Source: an uncultured Collinsella sp.
GTDB taxonomy: Bacteria > Actinomycetota > Coriobacteriia > Coriobacteriales > Coriobacteriaceae
DNA length: 43,788 nucleotides
Direction: 5' to 3'
NCBI GenBank assembly: GCA_959018755.1
Contig: CAUEMA010000018.1
Location: 1-43,788, forward strand
Shown: positions 34,493 through 43,123 of the stretch, piece by piece
How positions within the stretch are numbered: position 1 is the stretch's first letter
How the letters are laid out: each line of letters begins with the position of its first letter
Position numbers and translations under genes: made by a program
The notes under the pieces: model-generated
What the model was told of the DNA's origin: nothing
Database searches by the model: none
Seen by the model: the letters and a program-made list of their open reading frames with translations, nothing else

Positions 34493-34888
34493 CTACTTGG
34501 TCTGCTCGCCCTCCAGGAAGATCTTGCGCGTTACAAAGTTGTAGACCATGACCAGCGCGGTAGCGCAAATCTTGGCGATATTGGCCTCGAGGCCCAGGCC
34601 GGCGTTGAGGGCCAGCACGATGCCATCGTTGAGCGCCAGGCCAATAACGGACAGCACGACAAAGATGATGAACTCGCGGCGGCGGCTCATGCCCTCCTTG
34701 TGCGCAAACACGTACTTCATGCTCGCGACGTAGTTAAAGATGAGTGAGACGATAAAGCCGCTGGTGTTGGCGATTAGGATGTTGAGACCCAGACCGTAGT
34801 GGAGCAGATTCATGATGCCAAAGTCGATGACAGTGGCAATGACGCCGACGACGCCGAATTTCATGATCTGTGCAAGGAGCTTTTGCAT
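34493..34888 (-). CDS. GtrA-like four-helix membrane protein, paralogue
   Basis: A 131-residue paralogue of the gene at 33865. It shares the same layout: IMKFGVVGVIATVIDFGIMN, ANTSGFIVSLIFNYVASMKYVF, the AHKEGMSRRREF loop, FVVLSVIGLALNDGIVLAL, and a C-terminal MVYNFVTRKIFLEGEQ. The loop and C-terminus match the neighbour closely, so this is a tandem duplication that has diverged in the membrane segments. ATG at 34888 follows AAGGCAGG. The role is as for GtrA proteins: probable flipping of a polyprenyl-linked sugar. It lies 78 bp downstream of fbp on the same strand, but a functional link is not evident. Confidence 0.87.
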   Translation of the reverse strand: MQKLLAQIMKFGVVGVIATVIDFGIMNLLHYGLGLNILIANTSGFIVSLIFNYVASMKYVFAHKEGMSRRREFIIFVVLSVIGLALNDGIVLALNAGLGLEANIAKICATALVMVYNFVTRKIFLEGEQTK

Positions 34889-34966
34889 GGTACCTGCCTT
34901 AGGGTGGCGCCGGGGCGCCGTGGGGATGACAAACCCAGAAAGTTTAGCCAATCCCCGTGGGCGGGG

Positions 34967-36883
34967 CTAGGCACGCTCCTCGATAGCACCGTTTCTATAT
35001 GCATCGAGCAGCTGGCGCAGGTCCTGGATCTGGCTGCGAATCTTGGCACCGGTATCGGTGTCACTCACCATGCGGCGCCGGTCGGCCTCGTCAAAGCGGT
35101 TGGTCTCGCTTTCGATGTCGATGTTGCGGGTGAGCGCTTCGGCAACGGTGGTAAAGGCCTGGTGCGACTTGAGGCGGCATCCGCGCGAGCTTGAGATGAG
35201 CGTGTAGCCGGCGATGCCCGTTTTGGGATGGTAGGCGCGACAGAAACCGCCGTCGATGACCAGCAACTTGCCGTTGGCGCGGATGGGCTGCTCGCCCTTG
35301 GTGGTTTTGACCGGGGTATGGCCGTTGATGATGTGGCCCGTCGGCGAGCAGGCCATGGGGGCGACGCCAAACTCACGCATGATGTCGTCGCAAACGGACG
35401 AGGACGTGGTGAGCGTATAGTACGGGTCCATCGGCTCGACCCACGTGCTCTTGTCGGCGATGTAGGCGCGCTCGAACGTGCGCACCACGCGTCCGCTGGC
35501 GGGTGAGCTAAAGCCAATCCACAGGTACCACATCCAGTCGAGGGCATCGCGGTCGCCGACGCGCCAGGCGCGGCGGGCGATGTGGTCGCAAAAATCGAAG
35601 TAATCGCGGCCAGCATGCCAGGTGCCCAGGCAGTTCATGCTGCTAAAGGTGCCGTCTTCGTTGAGCGGCACGCAGCCGTGGAACAGCAGGTTGCCGTTGG
35701 TGACCTTGTACATCGAGCCGTGGGTGTAGAGGAAATCGATATGGCGATGCAGGTGATCGGCGGTGACAAACTCGGACACGAGCTTGTCGATGATGTGTTG
35801 CTCCTGGGGCGTGAGCGTGTATGGGTCCGCCGGATCGACGGTGGGGAAGTCGTTGGTCGTGAGCGGCCATACGCTGCCGTCGGCGAGGGCGACCGTGCCG
35901 GCGTCGTGATCGATCTTGTCGAGCAGCAGGCGGTCTGCCATGTCGAACTCGGGGTGGCGCTGGATAATCTGGCCCTCGAGCTTAAAGAGCAGGACGTTGA
36001 TGGCTTTGATCAGCGGGCTGATGGACTCGCCGGCGGTATAGGTGGCGTCGGCGAAGGCGACAAGCTCGCGCAGCGAGATGCCATAGTCGTTCTCGAGAAT
36101 CTCGTAGTTGTCGTAGCGCAGGTTGTTGCGCAGTACCGTGGCGATGCAGGCGGGCTCGCCGGCAGCGGCACCCATCCACAGCAGGTCGTGGTTGCCCCAC
36201 TGAATATCGAGCGAATGATAGGTGAGCAGACAGTCCATAATCTTGGCCGCGCCGCCACCGCGATCGAAGATGTCGCCCACCAAGTGCAGGTGGTCGACGG
36301 CGAGGCGCTTGATGAGCGAGGCGAGCGACTCGATAAAGTCGTCGGCGCTGGCGGTCTCTAAGATGGATTCGATAATGCGCTCGTGATAACGCACGCGGTA
36401 GTTGTTCTCGTCTGGATGCGTGTGCAGCAACTCGTCGATGATGTAGGCGTAATCGCGCGGGATGGCCTTACGTACCTTAGAGCGGGTATAGCGGCTCGAA
36501 AGCGAGCGGGCAACCACGATGAGCTGGTCGAGCATGGTCTTGTACCAGGTGGGCGAGTCCTCGCGCCGGCTGCGGACAAGATCGATCTTCTCGCGCGGAT
36601 AGTAGATGAGCGTGCACAGCTCGCCCTTTTCGCCAAAGGAGAGCGTGTCGCCAAAGATTTCGTCGACATGTTCGCGCACGACGCCCGAGCAGTTATTGAG
36701 GATGTGCATAAAGGCTTCGTACTCGCCATGCACATCGCTCATAAAATGCTCGGTGCCCTTGGGCAGGTTGAGGATGGCCGAGAGATTGATAATCTCGGTG
36801 AATGCGGATTGCTCGGTGGGGAACTGTCTCGACAGCAGGCGCAGATACTTGAAGTCGTGCGGATTGTGATCGAATGCGGCCAT
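34967..36883 (-). CDS. fbp: Fructose-1,6-bisphosphatase, class III
   Basis: A gluconeogenic enzyme converting fructose-1,6-bisphosphate to fructose-6-phosphate. The 638-residue protein belongs to class III, a calcineurin-type metallophosphatase found mainly in Firmicutes and some gut actinobacteria. Metal-site motifs are SDVHGEYEAF (D50, H52), GDIFDRGGGAAKIMD (about 201-215), GNHDLLWMGA (about 229-238), LLFHGCVPLNEDG and NGHTPVKTTKGEQPI near the C-terminus. Length is normal. ATG at 36883 follows GGAAGG. An inverted repeat 28 bp upstream (36911-36941) may be an operator. It is divergent from degV. Confidence 0.95.
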   Translation of the reverse strand: MAAFDHNPHDFKYLRLLSRQFPTEQSAFTEIINLSAILNLPKGTEHFMSDVHGEYEAFMHILNNCSGVVREHVDEIFGDTLSFGEKGELCTLIYYPREKIDLVRSRREDSPTWYKTMLDQLIVVARSLSSRYTRSKVRKAIPRDYAYIIDELLHTHPDENNYRVRYHERIIESILETASADDFIESLASLIKRLAVDHLHLVGDIFDRGGGAAKIMDCLLTYHSLDIQWGNHDLLWMGAAAGEPACIATVLRNNLRYDNYEILENDYGISLRELVAFADATYTAGESISPLIKAINVLLFKLEGQIIQRHPEFDMADRLLLDKIDHDAGTVALADGSVWPLTTNDFPTVDPADPYTLTPQEQHIIDKLVSEFVTADHLHRHIDFLYTHGSMYKVTNGNLLFHGCVPLNEDGTFSSMNCLGTWHAGRDYFDFCDHIARRAWRVGDRDALDWMWYLWIGFSSPASGRVVRTFERAYIADKSTWVEPMDPYYTLTTSSSVCDDIMREFGVAPMACSPTGHIINGHTPVKTTKGEQPIRANGKLLVIDGGFCRAYHPKTGIAGYTLISSSRGCRLKSHQAFTTVAEALTRNIDIESETNRFDEADRRRMVSDTDTGAKIRSQIQDLRQLLDAYRNGAIEERA

Positions 36884-37202
36884 GAAGCACCTTCCGATGT
36901 GGTTGGTAAAACTGATAAAGCATCGTCAAACGTTTATCAGTATGCGCCGCTTTTGTTTCGATTGGAGATGAGAGGTCGAATTGTTTGCCGAACGGTTTGG
37001 TAAATCGATTTAGTTGAGGTAGATATGGCGGTTGAGTGGAGACGCAGGGTCGTTTTTGCAGACGCATGCCTCCGGGATCGATAGAGATGATGACGGTAAA
37101 GATGTTCACTACCTTTGCTTCAATTTGGTAAATAGTGGACATTTGTACCGTATTCACGCTTGCTGTGTGATAATTTGCGCAGCAATGAGTAAGGAGCCTC
37201 AT
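36884..37202. promoter_or_regulatory. Divergent fbp/degV control region
   Basis: This 319-bp gap contains an inverted repeat ACTGATAAA (36911-36919) / TTTATCAGT (36933-36941), close to the fbp start and placed like an operator. On the plus side GATAAT (37169-37174) is a good -10 for degV, with a loosely spaced TTGTAC (37143-37148, 20 bp away). The rest shows no gene or RNA that I can support. Confidence 0.45.
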
Positions 37203-38091
37203 ATGAGTGATTTTGTCCTGACCTGTGAATCCGCCGCCGATCGAACCCGTGAGTTCTTTGCGTCGCGCAATATCCCTGTCGTGTGTTTTCATTACGAGAT
37301 CGACGATGTTGTCTATACGGACGATCTGTATCAGTCGATTGCGCCGGACGAGTTTTTTGCCCAGATTTCCGCGGGCGCCATGCCCAAGACGTCTCAGGTG
37401 AGTGTTGGTGAGTACGAGGAGTTTTGGGAGCCGTTTGTTGCCGAGGGTAAAGACGTGCTGCACCTGGCGTTGTCGTCGGGTATTTCGGGCACGTATGGAT
37501 CGGCCTGCGTTGCGGCAGATGCTCGCGGATCGCTATCCCCAGGGCGGCAAGGTGCGCGTCATCGATTCGCTGGCGGCGTCTTCGGGCTTTGGCCTGCTGG
37601 CGGAATGTGCCGCCGACATTCGCGATAGCGGCGCTTCGCTCGACGAGACGGCCGCATGGATTGAGAAGCATAAACTCAACCTTCACCACTGGTTTTTCTC
37701 GACCGATCTGTCGAGCTACCTGCGCGGCGGTCGCATTTCGGCCGCGAGCGCGATCATCGGCACGGCGCTCAAGATTTGCCCACTCATGACGGTCGATTGC
37801 GAAGGCAGGCTGTCGCCACGTGAGAAGATCCGCACCAAGAAGCGCGCGATCTCCGAGATGGCCAAGACCGTGATGGCACATGTGCAGGACGGCGCGAACT
37901 ATTCGGGCAAGTGCATCATGTCGCAATCGGCGTGCCGCGAGGATGCCGAGGCTGTTGCGGCGCTGATAGAGGAACAGGTTCCGCAGCTCAAAGGCAAGAT
38001 TGAGATCAATAGCATCGGTGCTCTGATTGGCTCGCATACCGGCCCCGGCACGGTAGCCGTCTTCTTTATGGGCGATAAGCGCGTGGACTAA
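37203..38091 (+). pseudogene. DegV family fatty-acid-binding protein, frame-disrupted
   Basis: DegV proteins bind a fatty acid and serve as FakB subunits that present it to a kinase for phospholipid synthesis. The first part (37203 to about 37517) reads MSDFVLTCESAADRTREFF through KTSQVSVGEYEEF to LALSSGISGTYGSA. From about 37516 the match continues in the next frame: MLADRYPQGGKVRVIDSLAA, LHHWFFSTDLSSYLRGGRIS, and the C-terminal SIGALIGSHTGPGTVAVFF. The break lies in GCGGCAGATG at 37512-37521. A two-base loss from GCGGCGCAG would restore family spacing; one extra G is the alternative. Both halves are otherwise well conserved, so the lesion is recent or a sequencing error. AAGGAG precedes the ATG. 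Confidence 0.85.
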
Positions 38092-38153
38092 CGTCCGTGG
38101 GCTGGCTGACGGTTTTAACCGCTGCGCCTGTCCCTCCTGACATTCGATAACAG

Positions 38154-38187
38154 AAAAAGGCCCGTCCCGTTGTTTGCGGGGCGGGCC
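38154..38187 (-). terminator. Terminator of the TIM-barrel gene
   Basis: GGCCCGTCCCG (38159-38169) pairs with CGGGGCGGGCC (38177-38187) allowing one G-T pair; TTTTT follows on the minus strand. It lies 11 bp after the stop and between converging genes. Confidence 0.88.
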
Positions 38188-38198
38188 AAGATGTTTTG

Positions 38199-39290
38199 CT
38201 AGCGTTTCTTTCCGCGGAAGAAGAAACCGTGCAGCGAGGGCTTGAGTCCGCGGTTGGCGCGACGCTCCTCGATATGATCGTGGATCGAAGCGACGCGTTC
38301 GATGACTTCGTCGGGGATCGGCACATCGGGATTCATGTTCTCGACCTGGCTAACCTCGGCGGCGGCGACCTGGTCGATAATGGGCACATCGTCGCGCGAG
38401 ATGACGGGCGTGGCGTCTTCCTTCATCTTGCGGTATCGCTGCATCATGTCGGTCTGCAGCTGTTGGGCCGAAGGCGGTGTCCAGATGATGGCGTTGGCGC
38501 CGGCGGCGATGGTCTCGCGGATGCTCTCGGGCGTCTTACCGCCCGGCGCGATGAGCGGCAGGTTGGGATAGTGCTCGCGCAGCTCACGTAGGACCTGGGG
38601 CGTGTTCTTGCCGGCCGCGATGTTGAGGATCTTTGCTCCGGCGCGCACTTTGGCATGCGCATCGTCGTCGCAGCGAACGACCGTGGCGATGACGGGGATG
38701 TCGGCGATGTTGGTGATGTGCTCGACCATCTCGGCAGTAGCGGGGGAGTTGACCACGCAGCCCGCCGCGCCCTGCATCTCGGAGACGGCCGCCATCTGCA
38801 CGGAACGCTTACCGGTGGTGGTGCCGCCGCCAACGCCCACAAAGACCGGGCACTCGGCAACAGTCAGCAGCGCCTGCGTAATGGCGGGCTGCGGCGTGAA
38901 GGGGTAGACGGCAAACACAGCGTCGGCATTGGAATTGCGGATGACCGCCACGTCGGTGGTGTAGATGAGCGATTTGATGCGGCGGCCAAAGAGCGTAAAA
39001 CCGCTGGCCTCCTCAATCTCATCGGGCATGCGGAGGGCCGCCTTGCGCAGGCGCCCGTCGATGGGCAGCGGCTCCATGGGCAAAAGGCCGTTGGGAGTTA
39101 CGGCCACCTGGGGCTCGGTAAATTCGTCTGCAAGCTCTACCTCGGAGAAGTCGACCGAGGCGACGATGTCCTCGTGAACCTCGGCGGGAACATCGATGGG
39201 GACTTGGTCGTTAGTTGCGGCAGGCGTCTCGAAGGAGCTGGTGCCGACAAAGGCGTCGACGCGCTCGTTCAAATCGTTGAGAGAATCCAT
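38199..39290 (-). CDS. TIM-barrel protein resembling KDPG-type aldolases, function unknown
   Basis: A 363-residue protein. The first 90 residues are acidic and low in conservation. The core (about 95-285) looks like a TIM barrel of the KDPG aldolase / phosphate-binding type: VFVGVGGGTTTGKRSVQMAA, GCVVNSPATAEMVEHI, IPVIATVV, RAGAKILNIAAGKNTPQVL, LPLIAPGGKTPESI and GANAIIWTPP. The repeated beta-strand/helix rhythm and GG or APGG turns suggest a phosphate group in the ligand. I see no clear Schiff-base lysine in the KDPG position. The basic tail (FFFRGKKR) may touch membrane or nucleic acid. The ribosome site is weak. No pathway neighbours are present. Confidence 0.7.
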   Translation of the reverse strand: MDSLNDLNERVDAFVGTSSFETPAATNDQVPIDVPAEVHEDIVASVDFSEVELADEFTEPQVAVTPNGLLPMEPLPIDGRLRKAALRMPDEIEEASGFTLFGRRIKSLIYTTDVAVIRNSNADAVFAVYPFTPQPAITQALLTVAECPVFVGVGGGTTTGKRSVQMAAVSEMQGAAGCVVNSPATAEMVEHITNIADIPVIATVVRCDDDAHAKVRAGAKILNIAAGKNTPQVLRELREHYPNLPLIAPGGKTPESIRETIAAGANAIIWTPPSAQQLQTDMMQRYRKMKEDATPVISRDDVPIIDQVAAAEVSQVENMNPDVPIPDEVIERVASIHDHIEERRANRGLKPSLHGFFFRGKKR

Positions 39291-39482
39291 GGCGGTCCGT
39301 TTCTATGTTGTGCGGTCGGCAGTGTACGACTGGCGTTGCGAGTGCTAAATCGTTTGACGAGTTGATTTTTCCCCGCTGCGCCATCCGTTAGACTGAAGGG
39401 CCGGCGAACGTGAAGGAGCTGTGGTGGCGGGAATCGAGGTGCTATCTTGAATGTCCCGTATACAAAAGAGAGGTGACGCGGT

Positions 39483-39653
39483 ATGGAATTCTCGGCAATG
39501 TTGGGCTCGATTGGCCTATGCGTGGGCGCAATCGTTGCCGCCGCGGTCATCTACTTTGCGGTCACGGCCATTAAGGGCAAAAAGGCCGAGCGCAAGGAGC
39601 GCGAGGCACTTAAGCAGTGCCGTGACCAGCAGGACAGGCGCGCACGGCGATAG
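39483..39653 (+). CDS. Small single-pass membrane protein (56 aa)
   Basis: ATG at 39483, preceded by GAGGTGA, opens a 56-codon frame ending at TAG 39651-39653. The product starts MEFSAMLGSIG, has one transmembrane helix (about 9-31, CVGAIVAAAVIYFAVTAI) and a highly basic, charged cytoplasmic tail (KGKKAERKEREALKQ to RRARR). It resembles small YtxH/FeoB-associated-like membrane proteins in layout only; I do not recognise a family. It sits alone between a divergent TIM-barrel gene and a converging methyltransferase. The ribosome site and membrane-plus-basic-tail layout support it being real. Confidence 0.65.
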   Translation: MEFSAMLGSIGLCVGAIVAAAVIYFAVTAIKGKKAERKEREALKQCRDQQDRRARR

Positions 39654-39677
39654 CTTGTTGAGTTTTGAATCCGTGCG

Positions 39678-40781
39678 CTAGCTGCGTTTTCGGACCAGGG
39701 CGATATAGAAGCCCTCAAAGTCGCGACTGGGCGGAATGGTCAGCGTGCCGGGCATGCCGTTGGCAATGGCCGAGACGTGGCCGGCGGCGATGGCCTCGGT
39801 AAGGGCGTTGCACTCGATGCGCGGTTCCTCACCGGCTTCGCGAGCGCGGCGCGCTTCGCTTTCACTCGGCGTGCCGTCGAGGGGGATGAGCTCGCAGTCC
39901 ATATGCTTGTCGAGGGCCTCTTGCAGGGCATCCTCGTTTTCCTGCGGCAAGATCGAACATGTCGAATAGACGAGCGTGCCGCCCGGTTTGAGGGCCCCCA
40001 TGGCGCGGTCCAGAAGCGCGCGCTGCGAGCGGGCGCACTTGACGAGCAGCTGCTCGGTGAGGCCGCGCAAGCTCTTTTCGTTGCCGCTGATGACGGTGCC
40101 CGTACCGGTGCAGGGGGCGTCGAGCAGGATACGGTCAAAGCGGAAGAACTCGTCAAGCTCGCGTGCGTCAATACGCATGACGGGCACGTTTTTGGCGCCC
40201 TGGCGGCCCAAGTTGGCCTCGAGCTTTTCGGCACGGGGAATGCTCATCTCGCAGGCGGTGAGGTGCGCCTGTCCCTGGGTGAGGGCGGCGATCTGCGTCG
40301 TCTTGCCGCCGGGGGCCGCGCACATGTCCAGGATGTCCTCGCCGGGCTGGGCGCCCAGGACCAACGGCGGCATCATGGACGACAGGCTCTGCAGGTAGAT
40401 CTTGCCGTCACGGTAGATGTCGAGGCCCCACAGGTCGGAAACCTGGGCCTCGGGCAGGATGAACGCGTCCGGGTACCATGCGACGGGGCGGTGGGCGATG
40501 CCGGCTGTGTCGAGCGCGGCGGCAATGTCTTCGTCGGTCGCCTTGAGCGTGTTGGCTCGCAGCGTGACCGGGCGCGTGACTGCGGCGCCAAAGCCCTCGA
40601 TCATGAGCTCGGCATCGGCAGACGTGTAGGCGCCGGCAACCGTGTCGACCATAAAGCGCGGCAGGTCGGCGGCGGAGTGTTGGGCGGCAAGCTGGTCGGA
40701 AAGCTCGGTAGCGGCAAACTGCCTAAGCTTGAGCTCGGGCTTAACCTGCTTTTTCTGCTTACGACGACGCGGCTTGGACAT
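39678..40781 (-). CDS. NOL1/NOP2/sun family RNA m5C methyltransferase
   Basis: A 367-residue S-adenosylmethionine-dependent enzyme that methylates cytosine C5 in rRNA or tRNA. It has a basic start (MSKPRRRKQKKQ). The SAM motif ILDMCAAPGGKTTQIAAL is followed by FDRILLDAPCTGTG with the proline-cysteine motif IV Cys. Motif VI STCSILPQEN carries the catalytic Cys. It is closest in style to RsmF/YebU-like proteins but without a long C-terminal PUA extension. ATG at 40781 follows GGAAAGACGG. It lies 59 bp downstream of metG on the same strand and is probably co-transcribed. Confidence 0.92.
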   Translation of the reverse strand: MSKPRRRKQKKQVKPELKLRQFAATELSDQLAAQHSAADLPRFMVDTVAGAYTSADAELMIEGFGAAVTRPVTLRANTLKATDEDIAAALDTAGIAHRPVAWYPDAFILPEAQVSDLWGLDIYRDGKIYLQSLSSMMPPLVLGAQPGEDILDMCAAPGGKTTQIAALTQGQAHLTACEMSIPRAEKLEANLGRQGAKNVPVMRIDARELDEFFRFDRILLDAPCTGTGTVISGNEKSLRGLTEQLLVKCARSQRALLDRAMGALKPGGTLVYSTCSILPQENEDALQEALDKHMDCELIPLDGTPSESEARRAREAGEEPRIECNALTEAIAAGHVSAIANGMPGTLTIPPSRDFEGFYIALVRKRS

Positions 40782-40840
40782 CCGTCTTTCCTTCCCGTCC
40801 CAAATTGGTTACTTTCCGGGCACGCTGCTGCTGCCGTGCT

Positions 40841-42991
40841 TTAGTACTGACTCTCGTGCTTGCTAAAGAAGTCGAAGCGCGGGGGCAGCGGCTTCACGCG
40901 GTGCTCGCCGGGCTTCTCGCCCAGGCTCTCCACAAACTCGTCCGTGGAGGCAAAGATGTTGTCCCAGCTAAAGAAGGCGACCGGGTCGACGTCGAAGTAC
41001 TCGCAGATGAGCTCGCAGCCGGCCGGGACGATGCCGTGCATCAGGACGGTCGCCACACGCAGCTCGGTGAAGGCGTCGACCAGGGCCTGCTTCATGGCGG
41101 CGTTGGCCGGCTCGCCCTCGAGCTTGTTGGCGGCCTTGGAGGCGTCGCTCCAGCGCTTGTTGGCGGCGCGCAGGTAGTCGTCGCACACGGCGAGCGCGCG
41201 GTGCGTCTCGAACTTGTACATGGCCTGCTCAAAGGCAAGGGCGGCCTGCTCGGCAGCCTCGACCACGGCGGTAGAGGCGGCACCGGCCGGAATGCAACCG
41301 TTGCGATAGGGGCTCTCGTCGCCCTCCTTGACGGCGACGCCGTAGAAGCAGCTGCGGGCCAGGCGGTTGAACACGCCGGTCAAAAGGGCGCTCTCCTTAA
41401 GGGCCGGATCGATAACGCGCTTGTCGTCGCAGGCGCGCACCTCGTTGCCGTCCTTGTCCTTGCCGGTCACGCGTGTGTCGTATGCCTTGGGGCTAAAGCT
41501 CACCGGCTTCTCGGACAGGCCGAGCGACAGCCAGTGCGCGCGCATCTGCTCGCAGGTGTAGTGGTTGAGCAGGTCGTCTGCCGGCGGGGGAGGCGTCTGC
41601 GAGGACGAGCTGGCCTTTTTGCCCATGTAGAGCAGGTGGTAGCAGGCGCTGACGGTGCTCTGCGTAAGGTCCCAGCCCAGGGCCTCCCACATGGCGGTCT
41701 GCGCGATGCAGTAGAAGTAGATGTTGTCCTGGCCGATGAACTGGTAGATCTGTGCGTCGTCCGAGCACCACCAGTCGCGCCAGTCGAGCGAGCTGTGCTG
41801 GTAGGTGGGCGCGGGGACCTGCGTGGAATCGGCGGCGGGCTCGCCCATGAGGGCGGCGTCCTGGGCAGCGATACCCTCGGTCACGCCGGCTGCCTTGGCA
41901 TCGCGCGCGAGCACGGTACGCGTATAGCTGATGGGCGCCCACAGGCTCTCGGGCCAGCACCAGCAGGTGACGTCGGTCACGCCGTCGACCTCGGGCACCG
42001 GAACGCCCCAGTCGATGTTACCGGTGATGCGGAAGGGTACGAGCGCCTTGCCGCTGCGGAAGCGCACGCCGCCGTTGGCGAGCACCGCGTGGGCGTCGTC
42101 GCGCTCCTTCCAGCTGGGGAAGGTGACGGTAAAGCTGCTCTTGTTGCCCTCGGGCTCCAGCACGGTGTGCTCGGGCAGTTGATCCTCGACGGCGTCGAAG
42201 GCCTCGCGGAACTTGTTCTGAATATAGAGCTGTGCCGGCAGCAGCCACTCTTCCATGGTCTTGGAGACCACGGAGCGGACCTGCGGGTTCTGGGCGAGCT
42301 TGGCGGTGTAAGTCTTCATAAAGTCGAGGTAGGCCGGCAGGTCGAAGTAGAGGTTGTCGACCGGGCGCAGCTCGGGCACCTCGCCGGTGAGCTGGCTCTT
42401 GGGCGCGATGAGCTCCTCGGGCTCAAACTGGTGACCCAGGTCGCACTCGTCGGCGTAGGCTTTCTCGGACTTGCAGCCCTGGATGGGGCAGCGACCGATC
42501 ACCTGGCGGCCGTTGAGGAACGTGCCGGCCTTGGCATCGTAGAACTGCAGCGTGGAGCGCTTGGAGATGGTGCCCTGCTCGTGCAGGCGCTTGATAATCT
42601 CGGCGGTAACCTCGTTGTGAATCTGCGCAGCCGGCTCTAGGCCCGAGCCGCCGTAGATATCACAGCTGATGTTGTAGTTGTTGAGGGTCGCGGCCTGGCG
42701 GGAGTGATTGGACTCGACATACTCGCCGATGGACTTGTCGTAGTCTTCGTTCTCCTTGAGCTTGCGGTAGCTCTCCATGATGGGCGAGCCGTAGCAGTCG
42801 GTGCCCGAGGTGAAGATGACGTTCTCGCGGCCCAGACGGTCGCGCAGGAAGCGGGCGAAGAAGTCGGCCGGGACAAAGACGCCACCGACGTGGCCAAAGT
42901 GAAGGCCCTTGTTGCCGTAGGGCTCGCCGGCGGTAACGATGGCGCGGCGAGGCCAGCTGGGACGGTCGTTCATGGAGTATTTGGATGCCAT
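40841..42991 (-). CDS. metG: Divergent methionyl-tRNA synthetase
   Basis: A 716-residue class I synthetase of the MetRS type. The HIGH motif is HFGH (31-34) in GLHFGHVGGVFVPADFFARFLR. The next signature reads GTDCYGSP (63-70) where most MetRS have GTDEHG. A zinc knuckle is present (C168, C173, C183, and H187 or a later residue). The Trp/Asp segment is DWGVPVP and QFIGQDNIYFY replaces HFxGKDIxYFH. The signature loop expected to be KMSKS is KKASSSSQTPPPP (about 455-467), lacking the second lysine. An anticodon-binding helical domain follows. ATG at 42991 follows AAGGAG. It may be a second or altered MetRS rather than the main one; that needs the rest of the genome. Confidence 0.82.
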   Translation of the reverse strand: MASKYSMNDRPSWPRRAIVTAGEPYGNKGLHFGHVGGVFVPADFFARFLRDRLGRENVIFTSGTDCYGSPIMESYRKLKENEDYDKSIGEYVESNHSRQAATLNNYNISCDIYGGSGLEPAAQIHNEVTAEIIKRLHEQGTISKRSTLQFYDAKAGTFLNGRQVIGRCPIQGCKSEKAYADECDLGHQFEPEELIAPKSQLTGEVPELRPVDNLYFDLPAYLDFMKTYTAKLAQNPQVRSVVSKTMEEWLLPAQLYIQNKFREAFDAVEDQLPEHTVLEPEGNKSSFTVTFPSWKERDDAHAVLANGGVRFRSGKALVPFRITGNIDWGVPVPEVDGVTDVTCWCWPESLWAPISYTRTVLARDAKAAGVTEGIAAQDAALMGEPAADSTQVPAPTYQHSSLDWRDWWCSDDAQIYQFIGQDNIYFYCIAQTAMWEALGWDLTQSTVSACYHLLYMGKKASSSSQTPPPPADDLLNHYTCEQMRAHWLSLGLSEKPVSFSPKAYDTRVTGKDKDGNEVRACDDKRVIDPALKESALLTGVFNRLARSCFYGVAVKEGDESPYRNGCIPAGAASTAVVEAAEQAALAFEQAMYKFETHRALAVCDDYLRAANKRWSDASKAANKLEGEPANAAMKQALVDAFTELRVATVLMHGIVPAGCELICEYFDVDPVAFFSWDNIFASTDEFVESLGEKPGEHRVKPLPPRFDFFSKHESQY

Positions 42992-43123
42992 GGGACTCCT
43001 TCGCATATGGTGAGAGCGCGGCCGGGCGCAAGGCCTGGCGACGCGGTGGTCAATTCGTGCATATCGTTCGACATTATCGCACATGCGGACGGGTACGTGG
43101 CAGGGGCGCTATCCTAAGATGCT

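Noticed and set aside
37203..38091. Programmed ribosomal frameshift in the DegV-like gene
   Set aside because: No slippery heptamer, downstream pseudoknot or stimulatory Shine-Dalgarno is visible at the break; a simple indel is more likely.
39340..39348. GAGTGCTAA, a half CIRCE (HrcA) site
   Set aside because: The matching TTAGCACTC half is absent at the required spacing and no chaperone gene follows.
40805..42640. 611-codon open frame opposite metG
   Set aside because: Val/Gly/Ala-rich antisense product; metG motifs on the other strand are unmistakable.
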